DNA from: Chloroflexota bacterium
GTDB lineage: Bacteria > Chloroflexota > Ktedonobacteria > Ktedonobacterales > Ktedonobacteraceae
Assembly (NCBI GenBank): GCA_902810755.1
Contig: CADDYT010000007.1
Coordinates: forward strand, 1-64,000
DNA: 64,000 nucleotides
Reading direction: 5' to 3'
Shown here: in pieces, positions 28,801 to 38,095 of the stretch
Layout: each line of letters begins with the position of its first letter
Numbering within the stretch: the stretch's first letter is position 1
Translations under genes and position numbers: made by a program
Notes under the pieces: generated by a model
Seen by the model: the letters and a program-made list of their open reading frames with translations, nothing else
The model's database searches: none
Told to the model about the DNA's origin: nothing

Positions 28801-29095
28801 CTTCATCAGGAGAGAGCAAGGCAAGGGTGCGCCAACAAATGTAAGCAGATTGAAAACTATTATAGATATCTTCTCTCTTGACACCTTCTTGTTTGGCGAT
28901 AAAACGCTTAAACAGTCCTATGCCCTGCTTCTCATAAACAAGCCCAAATCTTGGAAGTTTTTCGGGGGCAGGTTGTTCAGTAGCTTCGGTTTGTTGTGAA
29001 GCAATCATACGAGCAAGGGTAGCATTATCTGCTCGTTGAATGAAGGCTGGTATGTCGAGATCTTTTAAGGTTGTCTGTAGTATTGAATTATTCAC
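25865..29095 (-). CDS. hamB: Ski2-like helicase, HamB/AbpB-like (Hachiman)
   Basis: The 1076-residue protein starts at GTG 29095, overlapping the HamA stop (GTGA), with ggaggt upstream. After about 330 helical residues come SF2 motifs: MPTSAGKT near 351 (motif I), VPTRAL, ADEAHN near 457 (DEAH), GTTTLAQGVNFP, and IAGRAGR near 717. The pattern is that of Ski2-like helicases such as HamB of Hachiman and AbpB of E. coli. In Hachiman the helicase senses damaged or phage DNA and releases the HamA nuclease. Codon use is more AT-rich than in the DISARM-like operon next door, suggesting separate acquisition. The operon is complete (two genes). Confidence 0.8.
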   Translation of the reverse strand: MNNSILQTTLKDLDIPAFIQRADNATLARMIASQQTEATEQPAPEKLPRFGLVYEKQGIGLFKRFIAKQEGVKREDIYNSFQSAYICWRTLALLSPDEAEQTINGHVSAEGVRFVEMELYDELLPPVLTLAFRLSVAGLLGGRTPETRLDLVRFVLSSQSSTPGNWRNVVAENIFSSFALLVRKEGGWHDIQRAIQSIKTLRQMQHQYEETYLEKLDDPDLQSSAALELVGLYNLAQLITLVADYLQDGQPGYDRVCLRLDRHYEQAIEALEVGQHLFLAHLADLLWAGCRELVQNAIWTHVPRLGKRIQEYVQLLTSATRSQPVIELWPSQQEALQRHLLDPYQRAILVEMPTSAGKTLLAKFTIMQTKALYPEGLIAYVVPTRALVNQITLDLRMDFGTLLQVEQTVPIFEIDPTETKLLSSKIDVLVTTAEKLDLLVRSDHPGVKNIVLVVADEAHNISDGERGARLELLLGTIKRDFAAARFLLLSPFLPNPLDLVQWLGEDQALPPIRIEWKPNRKLVGSVQSQGRRPEWFLEFETFDSIHSIDIQTGGKVREVRSGMKIPIGKSTSRLSTIKALSKATTYALISRGSVLILCGGPADTMERAEEIANERPQIQSTEKLEAVCHYIEAELGQGSRLVHCLRRGVAYHHSGISQETRWLIEDLIRDRLVDVICGTTTLAQGVNFPVTTVIIETFRKGWSGKLSYQDFWNIAGRAGRTLVDTLGIVAVPTPTPAKRKELTTFLKSEAEEVVSQLAELIEKADRITAAFNLTSLRSNPQLSPLLQFLAHAMRVSGNENLADDVEELLRSSLVYHQAQKKGPNDAQKLIKICRAYLAQTRQHKNILGLADQTGFATPSVLNLLLKKSHNRELASPANWKPERLFGSDLDPLTQRINAIADIPEISLGQNELGTFNARRVAEILRDWVKGKTIEEMARSYGSLNDDVNKQITDFSRYLYSMLSRASWGMGALETVCLTGNEQTNWNEVGYVPSMIYFGVPQKEAIWLRMVGVPRIVAVGLANLWKQRAGSEPESYDGIRSWVANLTERDWQQALPSGASLTPRETRLIWQSFSGGR

Positions 29096-29925
29096 ACAGA
29101 CACCTCCACTGTTTGGACAACATCATACCACTTCCTAATGATAGCATCTACATCGTCTGGGATGCAAGCAATCAGAAACCGAATGGCAGCAGGACTATAT
29201 TGACTCGGATTTGTTCTGAAACTTCCAAAATCTGCTTGGTTGTATTTTGCCCTTGGTCGCACAAGGATATTACAGATGATAATACGTAATCTATCTAATC
29301 TATTCTCTTCAAGGCATACAACAGCGGCACCAAGAAGCTCTGCTGTTTTCTCATCTCTTGCTCTGTTGGCTGCACGCCACACTTTATTCTTTGTTTCATC
29401 ATATAAATTTGTCAGATGACGGCGATGCTGCTTGCTCAAACACTCATCTCCTTGATCAACAACGCTTGGGGGAGATGATCGATCAGAGGATACTTTTACT
29501 TCACAAAGCACCAGTGCGAGCGGGTTTCTGTCTTCAATCCCTATTGCATCTATACCTCTTCCAGGGCGGTCTCTCAGTTCGCGGGCGTAAATATTTTTTT
29601 CTCCGAACATTGTACAGTAGTCGCGCTCTAGTAGCAAATAGCAGAGAAGTTCCCCAAAATCACTACGAACAACACTAAAATTGCCCACTTCATAGTTCGG
29701 TATACTTGCCCTTCTGATATACTGACTAACGCGAGATATATCCAAAACAGTATCTTCACTAATTGTGATATCTCTCAGACGAGTTTCCCTGTGGATGAGA
29801 AGCTTTACGTATTCCTCGGCCAGAGGCTTAAGCCAGTCTTCATTATCACTATTCGTCGTCTCATAGACCCGAAAATGGTGGGGGTCTGCATCATAATTTT
29901 CACTCAGCCTGAATGGTACTACCAT
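29092..29925 (-). CDS. hamA: HamA/AbpA-like nuclease (DUF1837), Hachiman
   Basis: This 277-residue protein has the core of the DUF1837/HamA PD-(D/E)XK nuclease: RSDFGELLCYLLLE near residues 87-100, GRGIDAIGI near 122-130 with Asp126, and CEVKVSS near 141-147 with Glu142 and Lys144. These fit the E...D...ExK metal-binding set. HamA degrades DNA when activated by the partner helicase, giving abortive-type protection. ATG 29925 has aaggatat upstream. The gene overlaps the helicase by 4 bp, the arrangement expected for Hachiman. A methylase relic lies about 90 bp upstream. The assignment rests on motif order, gene order and sizes, not on a search. Confidence 0.75.
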   Translation of the reverse strand: MVVPFRLSENYDADPHHFRVYETTNSDNEDWLKPLAEEYVKLLIHRETRLRDITISEDTVLDISRVSQYIRRASIPNYEVGNFSVVRSDFGELLCYLLLERDYCTMFGEKNIYARELRDRPGRGIDAIGIEDRNPLALVLCEVKVSSDRSSPPSVVDQGDECLSKQHRRHLTNLYDETKNKVWRAANRARDEKTAELLGAAVVCLEENRLDRLRIIICNILVRPRAKYNQADFGSFRTNPSQYSPAAIRFLIACIPDDVDAIIRKWYDVVQTVEVSV

Positions 29926-30014
29926 AGAACATATCCTTACAACTGAAACCCTTACTACTTACATCTTATCCTTCTGTCCAATTTCAGACTGTCCCCAATA
30001 TCTATAGGTATGCA

Positions 30015-30212
30015 TCAGCTTCCCTCTTTTGTTGGATGCGCCACCACAGGATCAGCAGGTGGTAACTCCAACTGTGTTTGATATGGCTGCCGAGTTTCCA
30101 TCGCCCACAACATCTCGTCGTATATCTCCAGAATCAGGCGCTTCGTCCGGTACTCACCGTACTCCTTCTCAGCCTTGAGCTTCACAATCGGGAAGGTCTC
30201 CATCGTGTTCAT
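30015..30212 (-). pseudogene. severed 3' end of a second DISARM-type adenine methylase
   Basis: The 65-residue frame matches the extreme C-terminus of the 1333-residue methylase at 12714 almost throughout: [39 protein letters not shown]. No SAM or NPPW motif remains. Its ATG overlaps the stop of the upstream unrelated gene (ATGA), so the junction at about 30210 looks like a deletion or recombination boundary rather than a natural start. It implies that a full methylase once stood here, upstream of the Hachiman pair. Confidence 0.8.
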
Positions 30213-30970
30213 CCCACCAAATCACCCAGGTCTTCGCTAATATCATCGAGCAATGCGACGGCTTGCCACCCTTGCTGGAAGACGAGATCATAGATGCTGG
30301 CGTGTTTACGGCGAAAAATATCCTGGTAGGTGATCGTAACCCGGCAAATGCGCCAGAGATCTTTTGAAGTGCTAGGATTCTCTAACGGCTGCTTTGGCGC
30401 ATTAAACGTATAGCTGTGCGTATGCTCATTCGATTCGAGACACATATGTGTCTCAGAGAAATGATTGGTTCCAAAAAGTTTGCTCGCGCGGTTAAACCGG
30501 AGTTCCTTGCATTCCCCCTGACCCACTGCATCGGTTATCCAGTGATACCAGTGCTTTTCTTTCTCCTCTTTTGCTTTCTCATCGCTGAGGTATTTCCATT
30601 CAAAGCCGCCTGACATGGGTGACTGGGTAGCGAAAGCTGCCGCTTCTGGTCCATAGATCACGCTTTTCACGTTGAGAGCAGGCCCCTTGCCAACATTGCA
30701 TACATCAAGCATTGGTGGTGGCTGTCTTTCCCAATCGAGATAGAGACCGTTTCCCGCCTGCACCGGTATCTTCTCCGCATCGGAGACAAGAATAAGGACG
30801 GGGCGTGCATCATCGTAGCGTGCCTGTAGAAACTGCTCCTTTGCCATTTCTCTCTGGCTCTTCGACTCAGCCACTTGCTTTCGAGTTTCGTATGCCTGCC
30901 AAGATGCCGCTCCAGCCGCTGCCGCTGCTCCCAGAACACTCATGGCAGTCAAGAAGAGAGTCCAATCCAT
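30209..30970 (-). CDS. membrane-anchored protein of unknown function
   Basis: The 253-residue protein from ATG 30970 (gagg upstream) begins with one hydrophobic helix (FLTAMSVLGAAAAAGAASW, residues about 4-24) and a short coiled stretch (ETRKQVAESKSQREMAKEQF). A beta-rich soluble domain follows (DDARPVLILVSDAEKI, LDVCNVGKGPALNVKSVIYG). This layout occurs in many bacterial proteins of unknown role, in which a folded domain hangs from a single span. It begins only 2 bp from the end of the frameshifted gene upstream and shares its strand, so they may form one unit. No family name can be given. Confidence 0.55.
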   Translation of the reverse strand: MDWTLFLTAMSVLGAAAAAGAASWQAYETRKQVAESKSQREMAKEQFLQARYDDARPVLILVSDAEKIPVQAGNGLYLDWERQPPPMLDVCNVGKGPALNVKSVIYGPEAAAFATQSPMSGGFEWKYLSDEKAKEEKEKHWYHWITDAVGQGECKELRFNRASKLFGTNHFSETHMCLESNEHTHSYTFNAPKQPLENPSTSKDLWRICRVTITYQDIFRRKHASIYDLVFQQGWQAVALLDDISEDLGDLVG

Positions 30971-30971
30971 T

Positions 30972-32602
30972 TCATCCTCTACACTGAGCCATGCTACTTT
31001 CACTATGTAATTGATTCCCAAAGTCGAGCATCCTTTTTGCCAGGTCACGGCCTTCCGATTGCAGAAACGCAGTCTCGCGCTGCGCAGATATCACTCCACG
31101 AACGATACACACTGCCGAGAGCGTCTGTTCCACGAGGTGGAGCAGGTCGCGGATAGCACTGCGCAGAGCAAGCCACGGAAGTAGGTACAGGCGGTTTTCC
31201 GTGAGTATAAACCCATCAACCCCACTGGTGACCCATGAAACATTGTCTGGAGCCTCAGAGACACGGATCAAAGGTAGAGAAAGACGCCGAATCACTCGTT
31301 CTTGTCGTGTATCGTTGTTTAGGATGAGAGGGATAATCTCACCAAACTCCCCTGCTGAACCGATGACTGGAAAATAATGGTAACCCTGGATTCGTTGTTC
31401 AGTAACCAGAGTGAGGAGCGGCGTACAAGCAGTAATCGCTGCATCAGCGGCGGACCGATACCGCGTAATAGCCTGCGTCCAACGATGTCTACCGTCCATC
31501 AGCGATCTGAAGCCCACGTTTCGCCAGTCATTTGGGCGAACTGTCCCCTCAAGCTCGGCTATGAGAACGGCTATCCCCTCCAGAATCCCTGCGGCTGACT
31601 GAGCCGCAGCGTAGAAGATGTCTCCCTGATCTTCAATGATGTCATTCGTGGCTCCATTCCGCAGCGCGCGAAAATGAAGTTCACCCAACCGATCATGGAG
31701 CGTAGAAGTTGCTTCAAGCGTGTGAGAATCCCCTCCATATAGTGGAGAACGGGATCCCTGGTGGCATTTCGCTGCTCCGCAGCAGTGGCGAGATCCGCGA
31801 AAGCGTTCAGATAACTGGGGAGCAGCGTCTGCGCTGCCCCACAATACCAGTTATACCGATGAGGGATGACTCTCCGTGATCGTTCGATTGTATCGAGAAA
31901 GATACCGCGTTGTCTGAGAACAAGACCAGCCAGAATCAGAGCCTCTTCAGGTGTGCATTGACCAATCTGGTAAGGCCATCCATCGTATCGCCCACGAAGT
32001 ACCTGTGTATTTCGCGTAATAAACAATGATCTCATAGGTAAGGAGTGATGAACCTGGAGCGCACGAAAGTACGCCAGTGCCTGAGTATTGTCGCTTCCCA
32101 ACTGCTCAGAGAAGCGTGCCGTCAACTCCTCTATGGGAATGTTACTCGCCCAACTTAACACCGTCGTTACCTGAGTATCGTTTCTCGGTCTCCATGTTGC
32201 CACATCAATGGTATTACGCTTCTCTATGTGCCATGCTATCGCCCCGAGTTCAGGATCCAGGCGCTGTGCTACCTCAGGTGCCACAAGGCACTCTACTTCA
32301 TCGAGCAGGGCAAGTTTCAGCAGATATCGCACAGACTGATCGTCCGGGTCTACATCCGGTGCAAGTGCCATAGTTAATGGCTGGCTGTCAAATGGATCTC
32401 GGCCCTCTTTGCTAAAGGTGGCTCCTGCAAACCATGTTGCCCAATGATGATCAATGTTAAAGAAGAACTCTCCGGTCATGAACTGTCCATAGGTGCGGAC
32501 GCCATCCCAATTCACAGCAAGGGTCGAGATGATAGGAGTAGCGGAAGCGTTTCCTGTATTCCCGTTCGTTGCCGTGTTCCCCTCATGTTCATTCAGATGC
32601 AT
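30972..32602 (-). pseudogene. unknown gene broken by a frameshift near 31700-31740
   Basis: From ATG 32602 (agggagag upstream) a frame encodes a well-composed protein up to about residue 290 (SYLNAFADLATAAEQRNATRDPVLHYMEG). It then degenerates and stops at 31571. From about 31735 another frame takes over with natural composition (TLHDRLGELHFRALRNGATN, then DIIEDQGDIFYAAAQSAAGI) and runs to 30972. Joined, they give about 540 residues. Either a single-base indel inactivated the gene, there is a sequencing error, or programmed shifting occurs; I see no obvious slippery heptamer. No domain is recognised. The N-terminal part contains FFFNIDHHWATWFAG and a Val/Asp-rich segment. Confidence 0.55.
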
Positions 32603-32840
32603 ACTTCGTCACTCTCCCTAGAATAGAACAGACTATCAAGTGACTTGGACAGGTTCATATCATACTTCCTGCTGCCATACTTTCCCCTTGCCTTCAGAGA
32701 TACTTGAAGATCACTTCTGTCTGTGACAACGCAAGAGAAGCTGTGCAGTAACAGGGCATACCTACCCGGTTCCGACCGCAAATCTCTTCCAGTAGAAGTG
32801 ATGCAGACATACAGAAACTACCGTCACCCTTGATAAGGAT

Positions 32841-34910
32841 TCATGTCGATGAGGAGCCTTGTCCTGGCCTTCTTGCCTGCTGACACGTTGTCAGGACTCC
32901 CCTCCCCAGGGCGTCTTTCACGACATCGTCGCCAGAGAAGGAGGGCCGATAAGTACCTCGTTCTCCAGTTCTCCTCTCCTCCCACAACGCCCGTCTCATG
33001 GGTCGTTCGCCCTCGGCAAGCTCAGGAAAGACCTGTCGCCAGATCGGGCCGTAGGGGCCGCTTGCTTGCAGGTGCGCTGCCGTCGTCACCAGCACCCATA
33101 GCCGCACGCCTGCCAGCACGTCGCAACATGCCCGTCGGACGTGCTCCTCCTGGTCGGCGTGTGGCACGATGAACAACAGGCGCGGCAAGGTCGTCAACCC
33201 TTCGGCGGCCCACTCGCGCGAAAACCAGTAGTCGCGGTAGGCGGCCATCTTGCGTTGCAGGTCGCGCTGGTTCATGCTGCCCGTATCATATTCGAGCCAC
33301 AGGCGCAGGTGAGAGGGTGGCCCCCCCTTGCCCTCGCATTGCAGCACCACCTCCAGTTCAGCATCAGGCCGCAGATTGCGCTGTACCCCATGATACCGGT
33401 AGCTGCGCTCGGCCCCTTGCCCGCTCTCCCACCAGCGGATCGTGATAGTTCCCGCTCCTCTGGCTTGCGCCGTCTGGTGGAACGCCGCGATCACGGCATA
33501 CACCCCTGCCTGGTGCGCCGCCTGCCTGCTCATCACCCAATGCGTGCGCTCTGCCTGTCGCCGGAGCTGGCGGAGCGAGACCTCATGCATGGATGCGACC
33601 TGACGCAGCCCGCCCGCAGTGAGATGCCAACGCCAGACAGCCTCTTCCTTCTGCACAACCAGGTCGCGCTCTACGAGGCCCTGCCGTGCCAGGTCACGCA
33701 ACAGCCGCTCGACCGAGGAGACGGCCAGTGGCTTCCCGTCCGGCCTGCGGGGCAGCACCGCCGCGAGTTCGGCGGCGGTCATCCACGACGTTCGTGCCAG
33801 CCGCGTCAGCAAGCACTGCTGACGCGGCACGAGCGCCTGCAACACGGTGACGGACGATGATGGATGCTGCCGCACTGACCTCTTCAGCGGGCCAACCTGC
33901 GCTGCGGCACTCGCCTCCGCCGTGACCTGGTTGCTCCGCTCGCACCCCCGCAGGAGTGCGGCTACGGCGGCCAGATGGGCCTGCACTTCTGGGGGCAAGG
34001 TGCCCGTCGCCAGCGAGGCAACATGGGTACCCAGACCGATGTGCGCGCCCGTTGCCAGCTCGCGCCATCCCCACTGCCAGGGATTCTCCTGCTCGCTCAT
34101 GAGGGCTATCGCTCCCACCAATGGGTGAGTCTGCTCGCGGCAGGCGGCCAGATGGGCGGCGCGACGCCAGACCTCCGCTTGCCGCTCGTGTTCCACCAGG
34201 ATCAAGACCGGGGCCAAGGACGTGCGGTCTGATGCCCCCTCGCGTTCCAGCAACGTGCGAGAGCGCAGCAAGGCTTGCAAACGCTCTACGATGAGGTCAG
34301 CGTCGCACAGCCCGCTTTCTAGCAGGAGCAAAGCCAGGTGCCACCTTCTTTCCCTGGATGCTTGCTCGGTTGCCCAGGGGTGAACGCCATTGCTGCGGCT
34401 GCCTGACACCGTCCAGGCCAGCACCGCCTGGGCCTGGGCCGTCATGGGCCGCCTCTCGGTGGCCCACACCCGCCTCCGCCAATCGCGCATGAGATGCCAG
34501 CGCACCACGACCGGATGTCCCTGGCGCGCCAATGCCTGTGGGGCGTACTGAAAAAAAAGACGAGCGAAGGTGTGCAAGCGATCAATCGTCAGCAGGCGCG
34601 GCAGCAGCCTTGCCGGGGCCTGCTTGCCGTGCTGCCAGGTGCGGGCAAGCTGGTCAGCATCCTGCGCGATGATCTGCGCGAGCAGCGCCGTGCCGCCTGG
34701 GGTGAGCAGAAAACGAGCGTCACCGCCGTAGCCCGTGATGCGCTCAAGCCATCCATTGGCCCACCATCGTCCCAGGTGGCGATAGATCGTTGCCGGGTGC
34801 AGATTGAACGCCGAGGCCAGGTCTTGCGCGCTACTGGCCGGATAGGCCAGCAGCCAGCCCAGCAGACGCGCGTTGGTCGTCTGCTGCATCCTGCTGCTTC
34901 CCTCACGCAT
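32841..34910 (-). CDS. replication-relaxation family protein
   Basis: The 689-residue protein has an N-terminal winged-helix region (ASAFNLHPATIYRHLGRWWANGWLERITG, then LLTPGG). A second DNA-binding stretch lies near residues 370-440 (LTRLARTSWMTAAELAAVL). The C-terminal domain contains LRPDAELEVVL and LWLEYDTGSMNQRDLQRKMAAYRDYW, the pattern of the Replic_Relax family found next to conjugation genes of Gram-positive-type elements. Its length is greater than usual because the DNA-binding region is duplicated. It lies 36 bp after the TraG-like ATPase gene and ends the conjugation operon. It probably acts in relaxosome assembly or replication of the element. Confidence 0.75.
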   Translation of the reverse strand: MREGSSRMQQTTNARLLGWLLAYPASSAQDLASAFNLHPATIYRHLGRWWANGWLERITGYGGDARFLLTPGGTALLAQIIAQDADQLARTWQHGKQAPARLLPRLLTIDRLHTFARLFFQYAPQALARQGHPVVVRWHLMRDWRRRVWATERRPMTAQAQAVLAWTVSGSRSNGVHPWATEQASRERRWHLALLLLESGLCDADLIVERLQALLRSRTLLEREGASDRTSLAPVLILVEHERQAEVWRRAAHLAACREQTHPLVGAIALMSEQENPWQWGWRELATGAHIGLGTHVASLATGTLPPEVQAHLAAVAALLRGCERSNQVTAEASAAAQVGPLKRSVRQHPSSSVTVLQALVPRQQCLLTRLARTSWMTAAELAAVLPRRPDGKPLAVSSVERLLRDLARQGLVERDLVVQKEEAVWRWHLTAGGLRQVASMHEVSLRQLRRQAERTHWVMSRQAAHQAGVYAVIAAFHQTAQARGAGTITIRWWESGQGAERSYRYHGVQRNLRPDAELEVVLQCEGKGGPPSHLRLWLEYDTGSMNQRDLQRKMAAYRDYWFSREWAAEGLTTLPRLLFIVPHADQEEHVRRACCDVLAGVRLWVLVTTAAHLQASGPYGPIWRQVFPELAEGERPMRRALWEERRTGERGTYRPSFSGDDVVKDALGRGVLTTCQQARRPGQGSSST

Positions 34911-34945
34911 GGTACGCCTCGCTCCTTGGCATCGTGACCATCCGG

Positions 34946-37900
34946 TTATGCTCCTCTCATTTCCCCGCTCTCATTGTCCTCGCAGTCTTCGGGTTGCCAG
35001 ACATGAGAGCGCGGACGCAGGCGGCCCGACTCGTTCCCGGCGAGGACGTAGGGCTGCGCAAGCGGCTGGTCATCCGTCCGCCTCTGCTGTGCCGTGCTGC
35101 CTTTGCCTCGTCGTCCCCCCCGCTTGCGTGTCGGGACCGCATGATCCGCTTCCTTCTTCTCTCCGGTCGTCAGTGCTGCTTCCCCTGACGCTGACTCCTC
35201 GTGTTCCAGTTCCAGGTCGTCGGGCCACAGAGCGTTGTCTGAGACCGGCAATGGCTGGAGTGGCTGCGGCGACACCTCTTCATCGACGAGCGCTGCCGGA
35301 CGGCTGTGGCGCTCGTTGGCGTGCTGTCGGATGGAGGAGGCCCGCTGCGCATCCCATGCTGGGGGGGGCGCAATCTGGAGCGAAAACGCGGGCAGGCGGC
35401 TTCCCTGCATTGTCCAGCGCGCGTAGCAGGTGTAGGCATCCAGATTCATCAGGTCGCTAGCTTCCAGCCCATCCAGGTAGGGGGAAAGCTGCCTGGCATC
35501 GGCGGTTTCCATCGCAAAGCAGAAGAGATGATCGCTGTTGGCCAGCACAGTGGGTTTGAGCGCGCGATCCAGCTCATCCAGGTAGGAAAGCGACTGCGTG
35601 GCTAAGGCAAACGAACCACCATATTTGCGTAGTTCGGCCAGCATGTTGTTGTAGTCGATGCCCAGGTAGGTCTGGAATTCATCGATGACCACCCAGAAAC
35701 GCCGCCGCTGTGCTGGTGGCCGCTGCACTTGCTCAGCGAGCGCCGCCTGAAACAACCCGACCAGCGTGGCTCCCACCAGCGCACTGACCTCTTCGCCCAC
35801 GATGCCAGAGGCCGTATTGATCAGCAGAACACGACCGGCACGGATGTCATCGGCCAGACGCACGGTGGCGCGGCTCTGCCCCAGCAAGCGGCGCGAGACT
35901 TTCGCCGCCGCATATTTGCTGATCTTGTTGATGACGGGCGAGATAACTTCATCCCGAAACGATGGGCGCAGGAGATCATAGTAATGCGTAAACCAGTCAC
36001 GCACCACCCGGTCGCGTACCTCGTCGAGAACCAGATGGCGGAAGCTCGGCTTTTGTAAGAGCGGAATCACATCCAGCAAGGTGTACTGGTGGTCGGCTCC
36101 CATGTCCTCGCCGTCGCGCTCCAGGCGGCGCAGATTGGCTTCGGCGAGGGCGAGCAGGGCGAATTGCAGGATATTTTCCGTGCGCGGTCCCCAGCTCCGC
36201 TGCTTTTGCCAGAAAGCAGCGAAGACGGCGAGCAGGTCATCGACCGTTTTGTCGCGTCCACGCCCTTGTGTCATATCCAGCGGATTGAGGCCCACGACGA
36301 CCTGCTCGTCGGCCAGGTCGATGAGGGTCACATCGTCCTGCCGCGACGCGGGCATGCTGCCAAGCAGGGCGGTGATGGTATCACCATGTGGCTCCAGAAA
36401 GAAGAGTCCTTCCTGGGGGTTGCCTGCCAGGTGCGCCAGGGCCAGGTGCGAGAACAGCGTGGATTTGCCTTTGCCGGTAGAGGCCACTGCCAAGCTATTG
36501 TGGTGGAAGAGATCGACGGGGGCAAAAACCGGCCAGAGCCGCCCGGCGTGTGTGCAGGTGCCGAGCTGGTAGGGCAGTAACTCGGTAGGAGAGGCGTTAG
36601 CCAGCCTGGGGGGCAGTGGCCGACTACGGGCGAGGCCGCGTTCCAATCCGGCAATCTCCGGGGCATCCTGTTCGGGGATGAGATGCCACAAGGCGGCGAC
36701 TTCCTCGACGGAGAGATACAGCGGTGAGGCACGCACGCCGCGTTGCCAGCGAGGTCGCCCCAGCAGGAGGCTTTCTGTCGCCTGCTCACAGAGCCGCCAC
36801 AGGCAGCGGAGCGCGAAGCGCATACGACGACGGGGGCTGGCCGAGGCAATGAGGGCGCGTTGGTGCAGACGATGCATGAAGCGACGCGCACATCGCAGCC
36901 CGCTTGCCCTGGGGCGAGCAAGCACGTGAGCGCGACGCAGATGGCACACCTGGGGCACCAGCACATTGCCTGCCGGATGGTCATACTGGCGGTAGGCCGC
37001 CGCCAGATGCACGGCCATCTGCCGCCGCCAGCGCCTCTGCCGCCAGCGCGTCCTGGCCCATTGCCACAGTTGCCCTATCCATGCTCCTCTGCTGCTCCCT
37101 CTCAGCGCGTGTCCTGCCCACTTTTTCCCCCGCCACAACGGCATCGGTTCGACTTTGCCGATGACGAGCAAACGGAGTCGGGCGCGATAGGCCACCTGCT
37201 TTGTTTTCTCGCCAACCGCTCGTTGATCGTAGAGGGCAGGATGCCTCTGCAAGCGGTTCCACAGGCGACTGATAAGAAAGACGACAAAGAAGAGCAGGCC
37301 CAGCACGGCGGCGAGCTGCATGATCTGGAAAGAGGAAAGGACGGGCAGATGGCCATGCATCATCTGCGCACCGTCCTGCTTGAGCCACTGTGGGAGCAGC
37401 GGCAGGATGCTGCTGCCGAACCGTCGCCACAGCAGGGCCAGGACAACCAGCAGGGCCAGGGCCACGAGCAGGCCCATCGATGGCCCCCCGTCTTGTCGCT
37501 GCTGCCTGCGCGCCCGCTCGCGCTCCGGCTCCAGCGGGTGTTCGACGGCCTTACGCCTGTAGGGGCGCGACCACTGCGCTGGCGCTGGCACCAGGGCGAG
37601 TTGCGCTATCGCTCGCATCCCTTCAGGGACGCTCCGCAACGCGCCGACAACGGCCAGCAGGGGATCATCACCGACGGTGGCCTGTGAACTCCTGCTGTGT
37701 TGCCCCGCCCACGCATCCGGCGTGGCAAGCGAGAGATACGGTTGCCCGCGCACTGCCAGTTCGACTACCGTCACCGCTTCGTTGCGCTCCAGCCGCAGCG
37801 GGTCTTCACCGGGGGCAAGCAGCGCCATCCGCGCCTGGGGGTAGAGGGCCTGCAATTGTGAGGTCAGGTGGCGAGCAGCCTCCGGGGTGCTGGCTCGCAC

Positions 37901-38095
37901 CTGGAAAGTGATATGCTCTCCGTCGCTCGCCACTTCCAGTGCTATCGGATGATGGCTATCGAGGGCCAGGGTAGCCATCGTGCTTGCCAATGCTCGCAAA
38001 GGACGACGCGAGACGCCCCTGGCGACGAGTCGGGCCGCACATGAGGCCGGGGACTGGCGGCTCTCCTGTTCCTGCTGCTGACGGGTGTGCATCAT
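34946..38095 (-). CDS. TraG/VirD4-like conjugative coupling ATPase
   Basis: The 1049-residue protein has two hydrophobic helices near residues 208-228 and 255-278 that would anchor it in the membrane. A large ATPase domain follows: Walker A ASTGKGKST near 543, LFFLEPHGD, Walker B WVVIDEFQTY near 805, and ALATQSLSYLDEL. These are features of the TraG/TraD/VirD4 group, which passes DNA to the type IV secretion channel. The C-terminal 100 residues are polar and likely unstructured. Its start overlaps the VirB4-like stop (ATGA), so both ATPases are made from one message. Confidence 0.8.
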   Translation of the reverse strand: MMHTRQQQEQESRQSPASCAARLVARGVSRRPLRALASTMATLALDSHHPIALEVASDGEHITFQVRASTPEAARHLTSQLQALYPQARMALLAPGEDPLRLERNEAVTVVELAVRGQPYLSLATPDAWAGQHSRSSQATVGDDPLLAVVGALRSVPEGMRAIAQLALVPAPAQWSRPYRRKAVEHPLEPERERARRQQRQDGGPSMGLLVALALLVVLALLWRRFGSSILPLLPQWLKQDGAQMMHGHLPVLSSFQIMQLAAVLGLLFFVVFLISRLWNRLQRHPALYDQRAVGEKTKQVAYRARLRLLVIGKVEPMPLWRGKKWAGHALRGSSRGAWIGQLWQWARTRWRQRRWRRQMAVHLAAAYRQYDHPAGNVLVPQVCHLRRAHVLARPRASGLRCARRFMHRLHQRALIASASPRRRMRFALRCLWRLCEQATESLLLGRPRWQRGVRASPLYLSVEEVAALWHLIPEQDAPEIAGLERGLARSRPLPPRLANASPTELLPYQLGTCTHAGRLWPVFAPVDLFHHNSLAVASTGKGKSTLFSHLALAHLAGNPQEGLFFLEPHGDTITALLGSMPASRQDDVTLIDLADEQVVVGLNPLDMTQGRGRDKTVDDLLAVFAAFWQKQRSWGPRTENILQFALLALAEANLRRLERDGEDMGADHQYTLLDVIPLLQKPSFRHLVLDEVRDRVVRDWFTHYYDLLRPSFRDEVISPVINKISKYAAAKVSRRLLGQSRATVRLADDIRAGRVLLINTASGIVGEEVSALVGATLVGLFQAALAEQVQRPPAQRRRFWVVIDEFQTYLGIDYNNMLAELRKYGGSFALATQSLSYLDELDRALKPTVLANSDHLFCFAMETADARQLSPYLDGLEASDLMNLDAYTCYARWTMQGSRLPAFSLQIAPPPAWDAQRASSIRQHANERHSRPAALVDEEVSPQPLQPLPVSDNALWPDDLELEHEESASGEAALTTGEKKEADHAVPTRKRGGRRGKGSTAQQRRTDDQPLAQPYVLAGNESGRLRPRSHVWQPEDCEDNESGEMRGA

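Noticed and set aside
5273..29712. A 15-bp match (cggtatacttgccct) shared between about 5273 and 29698
   Set aside because: A match of this length is expected about once or twice by chance in 64 kb.
36743..37687. Plus-strand 314-codon frame inside the TraG-like gene
   Set aside because: It is an antisense shadow of a high-GC coding region with no recognisable domain.
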